A stretch of 41,174 bases of DNA from Perlabentimonas gracilis (GTDB lineage Bacteria > Bacteroidota > Bacteroidia > Bacteroidales > Tenuifilaceae): contig NZ_JAANIG010000037.1 in the NCBI RefSeq assembly GCF_011174675.1, positions 1 to 41,174 on the forward strand. The letters run 5' to 3'. Shown here piece by piece: positions 27,501 to 34,262 of the stretch. The stretch's first letter is position 1. Each line of letters opens with the position of its first letter. The translations under genes and the position numbers were made by a program. Below the pieces are notes generated by a model. The model saw only the letters and a list, made by a program, of their open reading frames with translations, did no database searches and had not been told where the DNA came from.

Positions 27501-30500
27501 GTTCTTGCTAACGATAGTGGCCTTGAGGATGGACTTGGTAGTATTTCTATTCATACCACCCCCGAGTTTGGTAACGCAGTGGTTAATTCCAACAACACCA
27601 TCACATACACTCCGTCGTATATGTTTACAGGAGTAGTTACCTTCCAGTATGTTGTTACGGATGTGGATGGCGATTTCGACATGGCCACCGTAACGGTAAC
27701 GGTTCAGGAGAAGCTCAATTCAACCCCCGTAGCCAACGACGTGAGCGTGGCCACCGGCTTTAACACGCCACGGGTAATCGATGTGCTGTACAACGACCTG
27801 GGGCTTGACGATAAGCCAATTACCGTAACCATCCGCCAGCAGGCTAGCCCCGAGCAGGGCAATGCCGTGGCCAATGGCGATAACATGGTGACGTTTACCC
27901 CCGCCACCGGCTACGTGGGCGTGGCCACCTTCGAGTACACGGTGACCGATGCCGATGGCGACAGCGACTGGGCCACCGTAACGGTAACGGTGAAGGATGG
28001 AGAGAACTTCATCCCCGTGGCCAACGACGATGTGGCCACCACGCTGGTGAACACCATGGTGGAGATCGACGTGCTGGCCAACGACACGGGTCTTGAGGAC
28101 GGCTTTGGCTCGCTGATCGTATACGAGGCTCCCGCCTTTGGCAGCGCGGTGGTAACGGCCAGCCGCACCATCGAGTACACGCCGAGCAACCTCTTCGAGG
28201 GCGAGGTAACGTTCCGCTACCAGGTGACCGATGTGGATGGCGATTTCGACATGGCCACCGTAACGGTAACGGTTCAGGAGAAGCCAAACGCCATCCCCGT
28301 AGCCAACGACGTGAGCGTGGCCACCGGCTTCAACACGCCGCGGGTAATCGACGTGCTGCACAACGATACGGGGCTTGACGATACGCCCATTACCGTGACC
28401 ATCCGCCAGCAGGCTACCCCCGAGCAGGGCAATGCTGAGATGAATGGCGACAACACGGTGACGTTTACCCCCGCCACCGGCTACGTGGGCGTGGCCACCT
28501 TCGAGTACACGGTGACCGATGCCGACGGCGACAGCGACTGGGCCACCGTAACGGTAACGGTGAAGGATGGAGAGAACTTTATCCCCGTGGCCAACGACGA
28601 TGCTGCCACCACCTTGGTGAACACCATGGTGGAGATAGACGTGCTGGCTAACGATACCGGCCTTGATGACGGCTTTGGCTCGTTGTCCATATACGAGGCA
28701 CCCGCCTTTGGCAGCGCGGTGGTAACGGCCAGCCACACCATCGAGTACACGCCGAGCAACCTCTTTACGGGCGAGGTAACCTTCCGCTACCTGCTAACCG
28801 ATGTGGATGGCGATTTCGACATGGCCACCGTAACGGTAACGGTTCAGGAGAAGCCAAACGCCATCCCCGTAGCTAACGACGTGAGCGTGGCCACCGGCTT
28901 CAACACGCCGCGGGTAATCGATGTGCTGTACAATGATACTGGCCTTGACGATACGCCCATTACCGTGACCATCCGCCAGCAGGCTACCCCCGAGCAGGGC
29001 AATGCCGTGGCCAATGGCGATAACACGGTGACGTTTACCCCCGCCACCGGCTACGTGGGCGTGGCCACCTTCGAGTACACGGTGACCGATGCCGATGGCG
29101 ACAGCGACTGGGCCACCGTAACGGTAACGGTGAAGGAGGGAGAGAACTTCATCCCCGTGGCCAACGACGATGAGGCCACCACGCTGGTGAACACCATGGT
29201 GGAGATCGACGTGCTGGACAACGATACCGGCCTTGATGACGGCTTTGGCTCGCTCACCATTTACGAGGCACCCGCCTTTGGCAGCGCGGTGGTAACGGCC
29301 AGCCGCACCATCGAGTACACGCCGAGCAACCTCTTCACGGGCGAGGTAACGTTCCGCTACTTGGTAACCGATGTGGATGGCGATTTCGACATGGCCACCG
29401 TAACGGTAACGGTTCAGGAGAAGCCCAACGCCCTCCCCGTGGCCAACGACGTGAGCGTGGCCACCAGCTTCAACACACCGCGGGTAATCGACGTGCTGCA
29501 CAACGATACGGGACTTGACGACACACCAATAACCGTAACCATTAACTATGAACCAAACGCAGCGCAAGGGTCGGTAGTTGTTAATCCCGACAATACCGTT
29601 ACGTTTACCCCAGCCACCGATTTTGTTGGAGAGTCTATGTTCCAATATACTGTTACCGATGTTGATGGCGATGCTGATTTTGCAACGGTAACTGTAAATG
29701 TAAAGTCGGGCGAGAACTTTATTCCTGTGGCCAATGATGATATAGCCACCACATATATTAACATACCAGTTGATATTGATGTGTTAGTAAACGATACCGG
29801 ACTGGAGGATGGTTTTGGATCAATAGAGATATACCGTCAACCTAAGTTTGGACAGGCGGTAGTACTGGATGATAATCAGATAAGGTTCACCCCCGCCAAC
29901 TTCTACATGGGCACCATGACCTTTATGTACAAACTATCTGATATTGATGGCGATTTTGATATTGCAACTGTTACCGTTAGTATTATTGATGTTGATAACC
30001 CTAGACCCATCGCAAACGATGATATGGTTGGCACTAGCTTTAATACAATGGTTACTATTGATGTGCTGGCCAACGATACTGGGCTCGACGATGAACCCGT
30101 TGTTGTTACCATTTATGCTGAGCCTAACCCTGCTGAGGGTAGCGCACTTGTAAATGCTGATAATACCATCGACTTTACCCCTGCAACCAACTATGTGGGC
30201 GTGGCCATCTTTAGGTATCTTGTAACCGATGCCAATGGTGATGCCGATCATGCTGAGGTAAAAGTTACCGTTAAGGAAGGCGAGAACTTTGTCCCCATTG
30301 CTATGGACGATAGCCGTGGAACAAGTTTCAACACCCCTGTAGATATTGAAGTGTTAGAAAATGACCTTAACTTACAGGATGAGCCAATTACGGTTACCAT
30401 TAGCGTGCAAAGTAGTGCTACTTATGGCACAGCCACGGTAAATGCCGACAATACAGTAACTTTTACGCCAGCAACCGATTATGTGGGGGCAGCCACTTTC

Positions 30501-31403
30501 GTATATCGAGTTGCTGATATGGATGGCGATTACGATGAGGCAACAGTAACCATTACGGTTAAGGAAGGGGAGAATGCCTTTCCCGTAGCAGTTCCAGACA
30601 TTGCCTACACGCATATGGGTATGCCGGTTGAGCTAGATGTGCTGGCAAACGACTCTAAACTCGATGATAAACCCATTAATGTGTATATCCAAACTGCTGC
30701 GATTGATCATGGTGAGGTTGAAGTATTGGAGACCAACCAGGTAAGGATTAGCCCAGAACAAGGATTTGTTGGCGAGCTAAAATTTATCTACAGGGTTGTA
30801 GATGCCGATGGCGATTTTGATGAAGCAGAGGTTACGGTTGTGGTTTATAGTGAGATTATTGCCTTGGATGATGAGGCTGAGGTTATGCGCAACGAGTCGG
30901 TTGTAATTGATGTGCTGGCAAACGATGAGGGCCTACAGCATATTACTCCTGAGCTATCCGTTTCGCAGGTTGCTTTGCATGGTATGGTTACTGTAAACAT
31001 CGACAACACCTTGACCTACACCCCCGACCTGGGTTACTTTGGCGACGACTCGTTTACCTACAGGGTATGCAGCCAGTATGGCGCTTGTGCCGAGGCCAAC
31101 GTGAGTATCAATATTAAAATTGAACCATTCCGTATCCCCGAGGGCTTCTCGCCCGATGGCGATGGTATAAACGACACATTCGAAATCATTGGGCTAGAAG
31201 CGTACAGGCAGGTAAAAATTAGGATATACAACCGATGGGGACATATTGTTTACCAGAACAATAACTACAAAAACAATTGGGATGGTAAGGCTAGCGCTGC
31301 GATGTCGGTTGGAAGAACGCTCCCAACAGGTACTTACTACTACATTATCGAGATTGTGGATACTAATGAGAAGTTTACAGGTAATATTTTCCTTAAAAGG
31401 TAA
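18543..31403 (+). CDS. Giant T9SS type B surface protein (4286 residues) with Calx-beta-like and cadherin/VCBS-like repeats
   Basis: The start at 18543 gives a signal peptide (MKRLFTLAVLSVVFLSSFAQ). Residues about 20-650 are a unique region. About 650-985 hold Ig/PKD-like modules. About 985-2590 hold roughly 14 modules of 110-120 residues ending VTVTGVDDDxxDG...YTI...VTNxDND, Calx-beta-like and probably calcium-binding. About 2590-4195 hold 17 modules of about 95 residues of the VCBS/cadherin-like type (PVANDD..T..IDVLANDxGLDDG ... TYTPN ... F.Y.VTDxDGDxDxATVTV). The last 95 residues (IPEGFSPDGDGINDTFEI ... IYNRWGHIVYQ ... FTGNIFLKR) are the gliding-motility-associated type B sorting domain (CHU_C). 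The product is exported by the type IX secretion system as a long adhesin or filament. The next gene is the PorP/SprF partner, 33 bp away. Confidence 0.92.
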   Translation: MKRLFTLAVLSVVFLSSFAQEGTKQLMPIKEYPLYLEFNVFAGGNFGNYNANEKERIYIYLKEGETMHFGMKMNTVNYGGNVSQNPNNLYFRVKDPSGTKVFPEVGDERLIPTSGTGYIGTWERAIAGPNGVLLNGNPISGGYTPFVYTATSTGNHYIEFNKRQQYYRFALEFFDVTVTDDAGNVVTNPGDPNRSAGRLWSYGWQLTNTSFDNYPVNAHFYVFTEDEFVNKVNFEMTPFSFIFLANSFGIRTNSSEANYVKRTQSMEQDQISGDSDIPEYPIFLNDPDRAVWPNTKLPPPQVQVWAEEELFMDYNYNRDPLYLPLSTSSVTLEKNREGCTFDDVTFFKIETSLDGYTVILLDIDEDGEYSVDGSDRVIYRELKRGLNYILWDFKNDNGAPVANKTYNASATFLGRAPSHFPLYDVETLSGITTSAIRPFSKLNTTIYWDDTQITRWGDVNDPPTGLMDNTQQKQLRVENHVPRNWMYRSDWQGTRHNGEENTMNTWFNAIDLGYSSFDVVVQQSAHKCVDGSAPWVGDVYIEKGIDEVVTFDRETLEYKYFHPGSVALSAIRIKSIPSEGQLQYNGSSVSVNQEVSVGNIGLLTYTPTSGFHGKTYFEWEAIDATGNTSNNSDYIYLVFNTPPTITDIPDQRICTNVGTGEIPFTVADVETSASELTVTGFSSDPDFVPHGNIVIVGADEDRTVIVTPVPNISGKAIIYLMVDDGLSKVVTEFAVQVSPSLEFTGNPIVCTGNNLILNAVEAGADYEWESPTGTKYDTKGINVASPTMGTWSLTVTKTVEGLTCASTREFEVEVAPITTFTGDLDVCIGEPLVLSATENNATYEWRKDGSVISTDKTYSVASASTANAGDYTLKVTKYTCTNTSAARAVTVIAQPNVGMTVAGSTVDPGKTGTITLGSSQVDVNYSVYKSGSLVTSESGTGSPLSISIPSASLTIGANEFVVTASNTNCEVELSNTSNAVIHVNQPGITVSPTTLNTTESGDPVTFNVSLDTEPINDVVIAIESGNTEQGTVSPASITLTTANYSTGVDVTVTPGRDYVVNDGVTYTITLHPATGTDPHYAGMDPDDVTVINSNIDVAGLSVVGSPLTTTEAGGHDSFTVALTSKPTHNVIVTFSGVVDTEGIISDESIEFSPDNWDTPQTITVTGVDDDIQDGDYPYTINLSSSSSDANYQGKTTSVSVTNQDNDVAALTIAPTTTTSDRIRTYEDPSGDKPTFTIKLETRPSTSVTIDIASSNTSEGTVSPSTVTFTKEGWSVDDVRTITISGVPDDVDDDDVEYQVNVTVRAGSASEYLGKTAVVYALNEDNNTAGIQHTPLTIETSEPDVSQTLRVRLTSKPTAAISVAVSSTDTNEGVVSPASLTFTTVNWNTYQDVTVTGVDDDVIDGPQPYKIILNSSGDAKYDALPNVEVNATNLDNDLAGLELTKTTLATSENETSDSFGVRLTAKPSSNVVISITGLDVFEGSIHEDDLTLTFTPDNWNVYQYVTVTGVDDDEMDGNQTYTLTLAYTSGDSDFSTVTAAVTVTNADNDEAGVTITGRTLNITEGAAAGTFTIGLNSQPAEGTTVTYTFASPNVNEITLSANEAVFTHDSWADVSINVTAIDDQIDDGNQTYTIVIGAPTSCTDPNYTAISAGDITVNVTDIHTAGITVSAPSGNTTEDGGTATFTVVLNTKPEGEVTITSTSQDETEGIVTGNGTITFDDTDWNTPKTVTVTGQNDDVQDGPQEYTVLVAVSGADSKYDAALNKIVTLINEDNDVAGITITQLTSPFQTTEAGGTVEFSIRLNSEPVENVNINLSSSNTSEGLISSIGGSTVTGNNHNVQFTNANWATPITVVVTGQNDFIDDGDVDYQINVAVSSIDPNYGSAHNTSISLKNIDDDTAGVTITQITDPFQTTEDLGEAKFSVRLNSQPTHTVTITSLSDNSLEGEVIAGATLTFSTANWSVAQEVTVRGVNDDFVDGNVDYTVTITAASTDPKYNGSNITIPKVNLVNIDNNEVGLILSKASLETSEPDVEDSFTVSLKSKPYDDVTVAVSSSNTDEGVVSPAVLTFSPTTWNTPQTVTVTGQDDDIVDGSVGYSIILATSSAGDAAYNFADITIPAVNNDNDEAKIFVSPTPGLVTSEAGGTATFTIVLASMPSHPVSIKLSSDTPTEGVVTHVTRGTVNAAANEAYVTFEPSEWNSPVTITVIGVDDDYDDGNIPYYIVTHPAESEDEHYKDLDAVNVSVVNNDNDTWGVIVTPTSLTVNENGESKFFTIVLNSRPTHNVQIPLESNNASRLTVSPASVTFETASPTDWKTPKLVTVTPVNNLVDEGDETITVITNKIVSDDVKYRNFNPADVSVEFIEDDAAGINVSSISGNTTEGGGQATFTIVLNSQPTADVTIGISSSNVDEGTVLPTSVTFTSSNWDIEQTVTVTGVDDDAIDGNVIYYIEFDNAVSDDLTYNDMAIPNVEVINEDDDSAGVSVFPISGLVTSEAGQTASFTVRLNTIPTDDVLISIVSSDVTEGTVSPASLTFTSGNWDQTQTVTVTGIDDLVDDGDQAYTINLAIESTDDENYQPVTIQSVAVTNIDDITPRPIDDAVTTDQENAVDIDVLGNDLGLDYAPVAVSIHTQPERGTVVVNHDNTITYTPNRYYHGDFSFQYRVTNRLDNHANATVTVTVNRVDVTPIANDDFRGTSMNTPVEVDVLFNDDNLYDIPITVTAVGSASPSGSLEVTAENTVIFTPSSDYVGFATFTYRVTDNDGDFDEALVTINVREANHTPIANDDIVTVIKNTPKTINVLANDSGLDDGFGSMAIHSHPANGAVIINDNRTVTYTPNNDFIGDDSFEYFIQDVDGDYDLATVHLTVIDQPNAMPVAVDDYRATEMDTPVTIDVLFNDYGLEDGVSSVTLASEPSNGVAVVNPDFTITYTPNTGFLGTETFRYQVCDTDGDCSNTALVTILVKPTGTNHNPVANDDAASTFVNIPVHIDVLANDSGLEDGLGSISIHTTPEFGNAVVNSNNTITYTPSYMFTGVVTFQYVVTDVDGDFDMATVTVTVQEKLNSTPVANDVSVATGFNTPRVIDVLYNDLGLDDKPITVTIRQQASPEQGNAVANGDNMVTFTPATGYVGVATFEYTVTDADGDSDWATVTVTVKDGENFIPVANDDVATTLVNTMVEIDVLANDTGLEDGFGSLIVYEAPAFGSAVVTASRTIEYTPSNLFEGEVTFRYQVTDVDGDFDMATVTVTVQEKPNAIPVANDVSVATGFNTPRVIDVLHNDTGLDDTPITVTIRQQATPEQGNAEMNGDNTVTFTPATGYVGVATFEYTVTDADGDSDWATVTVTVKDGENFIPVANDDAATTLVNTMVEIDVLANDTGLDDGFGSLSIYEAPAFGSAVVTASHTIEYTPSNLFTGEVTFRYLLTDVDGDFDMATVTVTVQEKPNAIPVANDVSVATGFNTPRVIDVLYNDTGLDDTPITVTIRQQATPEQGNAVANGDNTVTFTPATGYVGVATFEYTVTDADGDSDWATVTVTVKEGENFIPVANDDEATTLVNTMVEIDVLDNDTGLDDGFGSLTIYEAPAFGSAVVTASRTIEYTPSNLFTGEVTFRYLVTDVDGDFDMATVTVTVQEKPNALPVANDVSVATSFNTPRVIDVLHNDTGLDDTPITVTINYEPNAAQGSVVVNPDNTVTFTPATDFVGESMFQYTVTDVDGDADFATVTVNVKSGENFIPVANDDIATTYINIPVDIDVLVNDTGLEDGFGSIEIYRQPKFGQAVVLDDNQIRFTPANFYMGTMTFMYKLSDIDGDFDIATVTVSIIDVDNPRPIANDDMVGTSFNTMVTIDVLANDTGLDDEPVVVTIYAEPNPAEGSALVNADNTIDFTPATNYVGVAIFRYLVTDANGDADHAEVKVTVKEGENFVPIAMDDSRGTSFNTPVDIEVLENDLNLQDEPITVTISVQSSATYGTATVNADNTVTFTPATDYVGAATFVYRVADMDGDYDEATVTITVKEGENAFPVAVPDIAYTHMGMPVELDVLANDSKLDDKPINVYIQTAAIDHGEVEVLETNQVRISPEQGFVGELKFIYRVVDADGDFDEAEVTVVVYSEIIALDDEAEVMRNESVVIDVLANDEGLQHITPELSVSQVALHGMVTVNIDNTLTYTPDLGYFGDDSFTYRVCSQYGACAEANVSINIKIEPFRIPEGFSPDGDGINDTFEIIGLEAYRQVKIRIYNRWGHIVYQNNNYKNNWDGKASAAMSVGRTLPTGTYYYIIEIVDTNEKFTGNIFLKR
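21500..26310 (+). repeat. Tandem Calx-beta-like module array
   Basis: About 14 protein-level repeats of roughly 340 bp each. Each module runs from a xAGxTVS...TTExGG start through TxTFTVxLxSxPT, SSxTxEGTVSPAxLTFT, WNxPQTVTVTGVDDD and ends at NxDND. The DNA of the units has diverged, so the array is old. Confidence 0.8.
26311..31120 (+). repeat. Tandem cadherin/VCBS-like module array
   Basis: Seventeen protein-level repeats of about 95 residues. From module 6 to 12 two subtypes alternate: NDVSVATGFNTPRVIDVL...TIRQQ and NDDxATTLVNTMVEIDVL...YEAPAFGS. The real unit there is therefore a pair of modules. Confidence 0.8.
27710..29520 (+). repeat. 570-bp near-identical direct repeats inside the giant gene
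   Basis: The marker GCCAACGACGTGAGCGTGG recurs near 27732, 28302, 28872 and 29442, an exact 570-bp period (190 codons, two modules). Long stretches are identical between units. This block uses GC-rich codons (GTGGGCGTGGCCACC) unlike the modules on either side, pointing to recent amplification or gene conversion. Confidence 0.9.
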
Positions 31404-31436
31404 TTGAGGTTTTTATAATTCGAAAATTATTGCAAC

Positions 31437-32360
31437 ATGAGAAGTTTTTATATGCCAAGGTTTTTAGTAGTAGCTATTATGTTGTTAGCATCAGCTCAGT
31501 CTAGTGCACAGCAAGACCCGCTTTTCACAAACTACTTGCAAAACCCAATTGCCTTTAACCCTGCCATTGCGGGTACAGTTGATGGGCTAAACCTAAGCCT
31601 GCTCACACGGAACCAATGGATTGGGCTCGATGGAGCACCAGCAACTTATAGCTTTGGAGCCCATACTCCGTATGTGAAGCAGAATATGGGTTTAGGCTTT
31701 AACGTGATGACCGACAAGGCTGGGTCCCTTCGCAACACGCACATAACGGGGTCGTATGCCTATCAAATTACAGTTTTCCCAGAGGTTAAGCTGTCGATGG
31801 GTTTAAAGGCTGGAATTAGTAGCTACAATGCTGCCATTGGCGGTTTGTTTGTTAACGACCCAACGGATCCCAACTTTCAGGCCGACGAACATCGGATAAG
31901 CCCAAACCTTGGGGTTGGTTTTCATCTATACACCAACCAGTACTATGCTGGTTTCTCAGTGCCTAAGCTTATTGAGCCAAGGCTTAACAAGGAGTATCGC
32001 GAAAGCAAGGAGCCTTACAACCCGCAGTTTTACTTAATGGGAGGGTACCGTTTCCCCATTAACTTGGATTGGGAGTTCCTGCCGTCAGCACTGGTGGGTA
32101 TTATGGGTGGATCGCCAATGTCGGCCGACCTAACAGCACAGTTTATGTATCTGAGACGCTTCTACTTTGGTACTCATTATAGGATTGGCGATGCGATGGG
32201 GCTGTTTGTTAATGCCAAGATAACCGATGATTTTACCTTTGGCTATGCGTTCGACTTTACCCTAAACAGGTTGTCGAGCGTAAATAGCGGAACCCATGAG
32301 TTTGTGCTAACCTACACCTTTTATGGCCTATGGAATAAAATTGAGAGTTGGAGGTTTTAG
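31437..32360 (+). CDS. PorP/SprF-family type IX secretion membrane protein
   Basis: A 307-residue outer-membrane protein. A signal peptide (residues 1-24, ending SAQSSAQ) is followed by the PorP/SprF hallmark QQDPLFTNYLQNPIAFNPAIAG, then glycine/aromatic beta-strands (GLGFNVMTDKAGSLRNT, LSMGLKAGISSY, LGVGFHLYTNQYYAGFSVPKL, FYFGTHYRIGDAMGLFV) and a C-terminal HEFVLTYTF strand. Proteins of this family are encoded directly after type B T9SS cargos and are needed for their export and anchoring. Its position 33 bp after the giant gene fits exactly, so it is presumably the dedicated partner of that protein. Length is normal for the family. Confidence 0.92.
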   Translation: MRSFYMPRFLVVAIMLLASAQSSAQQDPLFTNYLQNPIAFNPAIAGTVDGLNLSLLTRNQWIGLDGAPATYSFGAHTPYVKQNMGLGFNVMTDKAGSLRNTHITGSYAYQITVFPEVKLSMGLKAGISSYNAAIGGLFVNDPTDPNFQADEHRISPNLGVGFHLYTNQYYAGFSVPKLIEPRLNKEYRESKEPYNPQFYLMGGYRFPINLDWEFLPSALVGIMGGSPMSADLTAQFMYLRRFYFGTHYRIGDAMGLFVNAKITDDFTFGYAFDFTLNRLSSVNSGTHEFVLTYTFYGLWNKIESWRF

Positions 32361-32439
32361 AGCCTATCTACTAACCGAGATATTTTGGTAAGAAAAGTGA
32401 TTGGTTGATTACCCAATCATGCCAGAGTCAGTCAGTCAA

Positions 32440-32494
32440 CCTGCTTACTGGCAAGCAGGGTTAACCAATCATCTAATCAACCTGCCTGCCTTTG
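32440..32494 (+). repeat. Two short palindromes after PorP/SprF
   Basis: CCTGCTT-actggc-AAGCAGG (32440-32459) is a perfect 7-bp hairpin and CTGCC-ttt-GGCAG follows at about 32485. Flanking GATTGGTT and AACCAATC can also pair. This is probably the terminator zone of the giant operon, though without a T-run. Confidence 0.4.
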
Positions 32495-32500
32495 GCAGAT

Positions 32501-32548
32501 CAATCACTCAATCACTCAATCACTCAATCATCCAATCATCCAATCACA
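32501..32548 (+). repeat. Octamer tandem repeat just before a membrane protein gene
   Basis: Six consecutive octamers: CAATCACT three times, CAATCATC twice, then CAATCACA, ending 8 bp before the ATG at 32557. The upstream frame is open through the repeat, so length changes could alter either leader length or an N-terminal extension. Confidence 0.8.
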
Positions 32549-32556
32549 TCCAAACT

Positions 32557-33192
32557 ATGTCAATGGCAAATCGAGAGAACCTACAGATCATATCCTACCT
32601 CACCCTACGAACCCTTATAGGCTCGTTTGGAATTTTATTACCCATAGTCCTTGCTGTTGGCGGCTTTATTAGCACAGGGAGCTTTACGCTCGAGAGTTCC
32701 ATAAGTAGCTACTACGATACCCCAATGCGCGATGTATTTGTGGGAATCCTTTTCGTGTTAGGATTTTTTCTACTTGCCTACAAAGGCTATAAGCCCATCG
32801 ACAATATTGCTGCAACGTTGGGGTTTGTGTTTGCTCTGGGGGTTGCGCTTTGCCCCAGCAGTAGCTCGGTAAAGGCCGTTTGGGTAATGCATTTTGTTTC
32901 GGCTGGACTGCTGTTTGGTGTTTTTGTATTCTTCTCGCTTTACCTTTTTACCAAGACCCACGAAGGAGAGGAGCCGACTCCTGGCAAGAAGCGACGAAAC
33001 ACTGTGTACTGGATATGCGGTTTGGCCATAGTGTTTTTTCTACTGATTATGGCCTTGTGCTTTATCTTTCTACCTCCCCAAGTGCGCGAAGCGTACAAGC
33101 TAATCTTCTGGCTCGAGACCGGTGCCCTTTGGGCATTTGGCATCTCATGGCTGGTAAAAGGACGTTTCCTGTGGAGTAGCCTGTTGGGTTGA
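32557..33192 (+). CDS. Six-helix membrane protein (DUF998-like)
   Basis: A 211-residue inner-membrane protein with six hydrophobic segments (about residues 10-35, 57-75, 82-100, 106-130, 150-175 and 185-203). The loop after the first helix, SSISSYYDTPMRDVFVGILF, is characteristic of a family I associate loosely with DUF998. No enzymatic motif is visible. The start at 32557 (MSMANRENLQ) is preferred because an upstream in-frame TTG at 32401 would force translation through simple repeats. Function unknown. The nearby octamer repeat directly ahead of the start is unusual. Confidence 0.65.
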   Translation: MSMANRENLQIISYLTLRTLIGSFGILLPIVLAVGGFISTGSFTLESSISSYYDTPMRDVFVGILFVLGFFLLAYKGYKPIDNIAATLGFVFALGVALCPSSSSVKAVWVMHFVSAGLLFGVFVFFSLYLFTKTHEGEEPTPGKKRRNTVYWICGLAIVFFLLIMALCFIFLPPQVREAYKLIFWLETGALWAFGISWLVKGRFLWSSLLG

Positions 33193-33400
33193 TGTGCAAC
33201 TGCTCGGCTGTATACCTTTATCCCAATTATCTGCATAAGGTATTTCACATCAATTACATTTACCCTTTGGGTAAGTAAGTCCTCTTCCTACAATATAATC
33301 CTGCCGTTTGTTTTAATCTGTTGCATGCGCCTACTTTGAGCAATGTAAGTTGCTGATTATTAACTCCAAGAAAAATTTTTGAAAAAAAGTTCCAAAAAGG
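33193..33400 (+). other. Intergenic region with two inverted repeats and a possible promoter
   Basis: ATACCTTTAT (33212-33221) can pair with ATAAGGTAT (33235-33243), and TTACCC-ttt-GGGTAA is a palindrome at 33260-33274. TTTG at 33307-33310 and TACTTTG at 33332-33338 are spaced 21 nt, close to a Bacteroidetes -33/-7 pair, and could drive the HTH gene. Confidence 0.4.
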
Positions 33401-33459
33401 TTGTCACAAAACCATCATTTTAATCACATATAGTGGAGGGGGTTATGTTTTCTCTCCAC
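33401..33459 (+). promoter_or_regulatory. Conserved leader of HTH gene 1
   Basis: TTGTCACAAA (33401-33410), then CACATATAGT starting 24 nt later, then a hairpin GTGGAG (33433-33438) with CTCCAC (33454-33459). The same three elements with the same 24-nt offset precede the second HTH gene at 38637-38691. In the hairpin the third pair is G-C here and A-T there, a compensatory change. Confidence 0.65.
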
Positions 33460-33485
33460 AGTAGTAACCCTTAATTTTTGGAATT

Positions 33486-33737
33486 ATGTACATCGCGAAG
33501 CAACAAGATCTGCTAATGGACATAGCACATCTTATAGAGGAGGAGGCCACTGGAACCCCTGAGGAGCTGGCCGAACAGTTTGGTTTAACCGACAAGATGC
33601 TCAGGCGTTACATTACCCACCTGCGGGCTATGGGAGCCGATATTGGCTACTGTACCGCCCGCAACACGTACTATTTTGTGAAGCCCCTAACTTTTAAGTT
33701 TGGTTTTAGCCCGCTGGAGGCAGGTAAGGCTCACTAA
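33486..33737 (+). CDS. Small single-domain HTH protein 1
   Basis: An 83-residue protein. Residues about 5-58 form an HTH_11/DeoR-type winged-helix N-domain (LLMDIAHLIEEEATGTPEELAEQFGLTDKMLRRYITHLRAMGADIGY), and the remainder is a short strand pair (NTYYFVKPLTFKFGF). There is no ligand-binding domain. It is paralogous to the protein at 38734, with which it shares TGTPEELA/TGTPAQLA, the RRYI/RNYI helix and the YYF/YYY strand, as well as its upstream leader. Such minimal HTH proteins are common in Bacteroidetes near surface or peptide genes; a DNA-binding role is inferred from the fold alone. Confidence 0.7.
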   Translation: MYIAKQQDLLMDIAHLIEEEATGTPEELAEQFGLTDKMLRRYITHLRAMGADIGYCTARNTYYFVKPLTFKFGFSPLEAGKAH

Positions 33738-33985
33738 TGCTAAGGGCGAAAGGAACAACCACAGGTATAGTAAAACTGTACTCCCGAAAGCCTCATTGGC
33801 AGAGTGTGGTAAGGGAGTGTGAAAACGTAATGGGTATATAGTAAGATGACGAAAGGACAAAGCCAGCCACTTTATGGTATTCGAACCTGAATCTTATCCG
33901 CAAAGTCATAAGCCTACATATATCCATACAAGGAGAAGAAATTGACCCGAAAACTCCTTAACCCAAGGTAGGGCAAAACCTAGAG
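33738..33985 (+). ncRNA. Structured RNA fragment, probably group II intron domain I remnant
   Basis: About 250 bases directly after the HTH stop contain no coding sequence but many GNRA-type loops in stem contexts (GGGCGAAAGG, TCCCGAAAGCC, GTGTGAAAACG, GATGACGAAAGGAC, ACCCGAAAACTCC). There are also TATGG and ATAAGCC segments reminiscent of tetraloop receptors, and ACCTGAATCTTATCCGC as in intron domain I. No reverse transcriptase or domain V/VI follows; the segment stops at a run of eight Ts (33987-33994). I read it as the 5' part of a bacterial group II intron. Another structured RNA is possible. Confidence 0.45.
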
Positions 33986-34262
33986 CAATTTTTTTTGAAG
34001 CATCTGTACGGTAGCTACTCTTCATAACTTATGATTCTTACATCATCCTCAGCTCTTGTGATTTTTGTAGATGTGTAGTTCATATTCGGTTTCAGAAGAA
34101 TAGCGATACATCAATGGCAAGTTAAAAGTATGGTAGTCTTAACATCTATCGTAATGGTTATTTGTCAGCTGTATGTTGATGTTTGCCTGATCCTCAACAA
34201 TGGGTTTAGCTACCATAAATCAGATGTAATTAACCAATTACAAACCAAAACTAATTTTACAA
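33986..34262 (+). other. Intergenic region before the subtilisin lipoprotein
   Basis: AT-rich spacer starting with a T-run. Only short open frames are present (for example 34130-34327, which overlaps the protease start) and none shows family features. It presumably contains the protease promoter. Confidence 0.35.

Noticed and set aside
27710-29520. Regular direct repeats considered as CRISPR or satellite DNA
   Set aside because: The repeats are in-frame codons of a surface protein, with a 570-bp unit and no spacers.
27720-29645. Long minus-strand open frames (up to 338 codons) opposite the giant adhesin gene
   Set aside because: They mirror the 570-bp repeats and GC-rich codons of the sense gene, have no domain features, and their repetitive histidine/glycine/valine content is a by-product of the sense repeats.
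32501-32548. Octamer tract considered as a CRISPR or origin iteron array
   Set aside because: Units are only 8 bp with no spacers, and no replication gene or DnaA-type boxes lie nearby.
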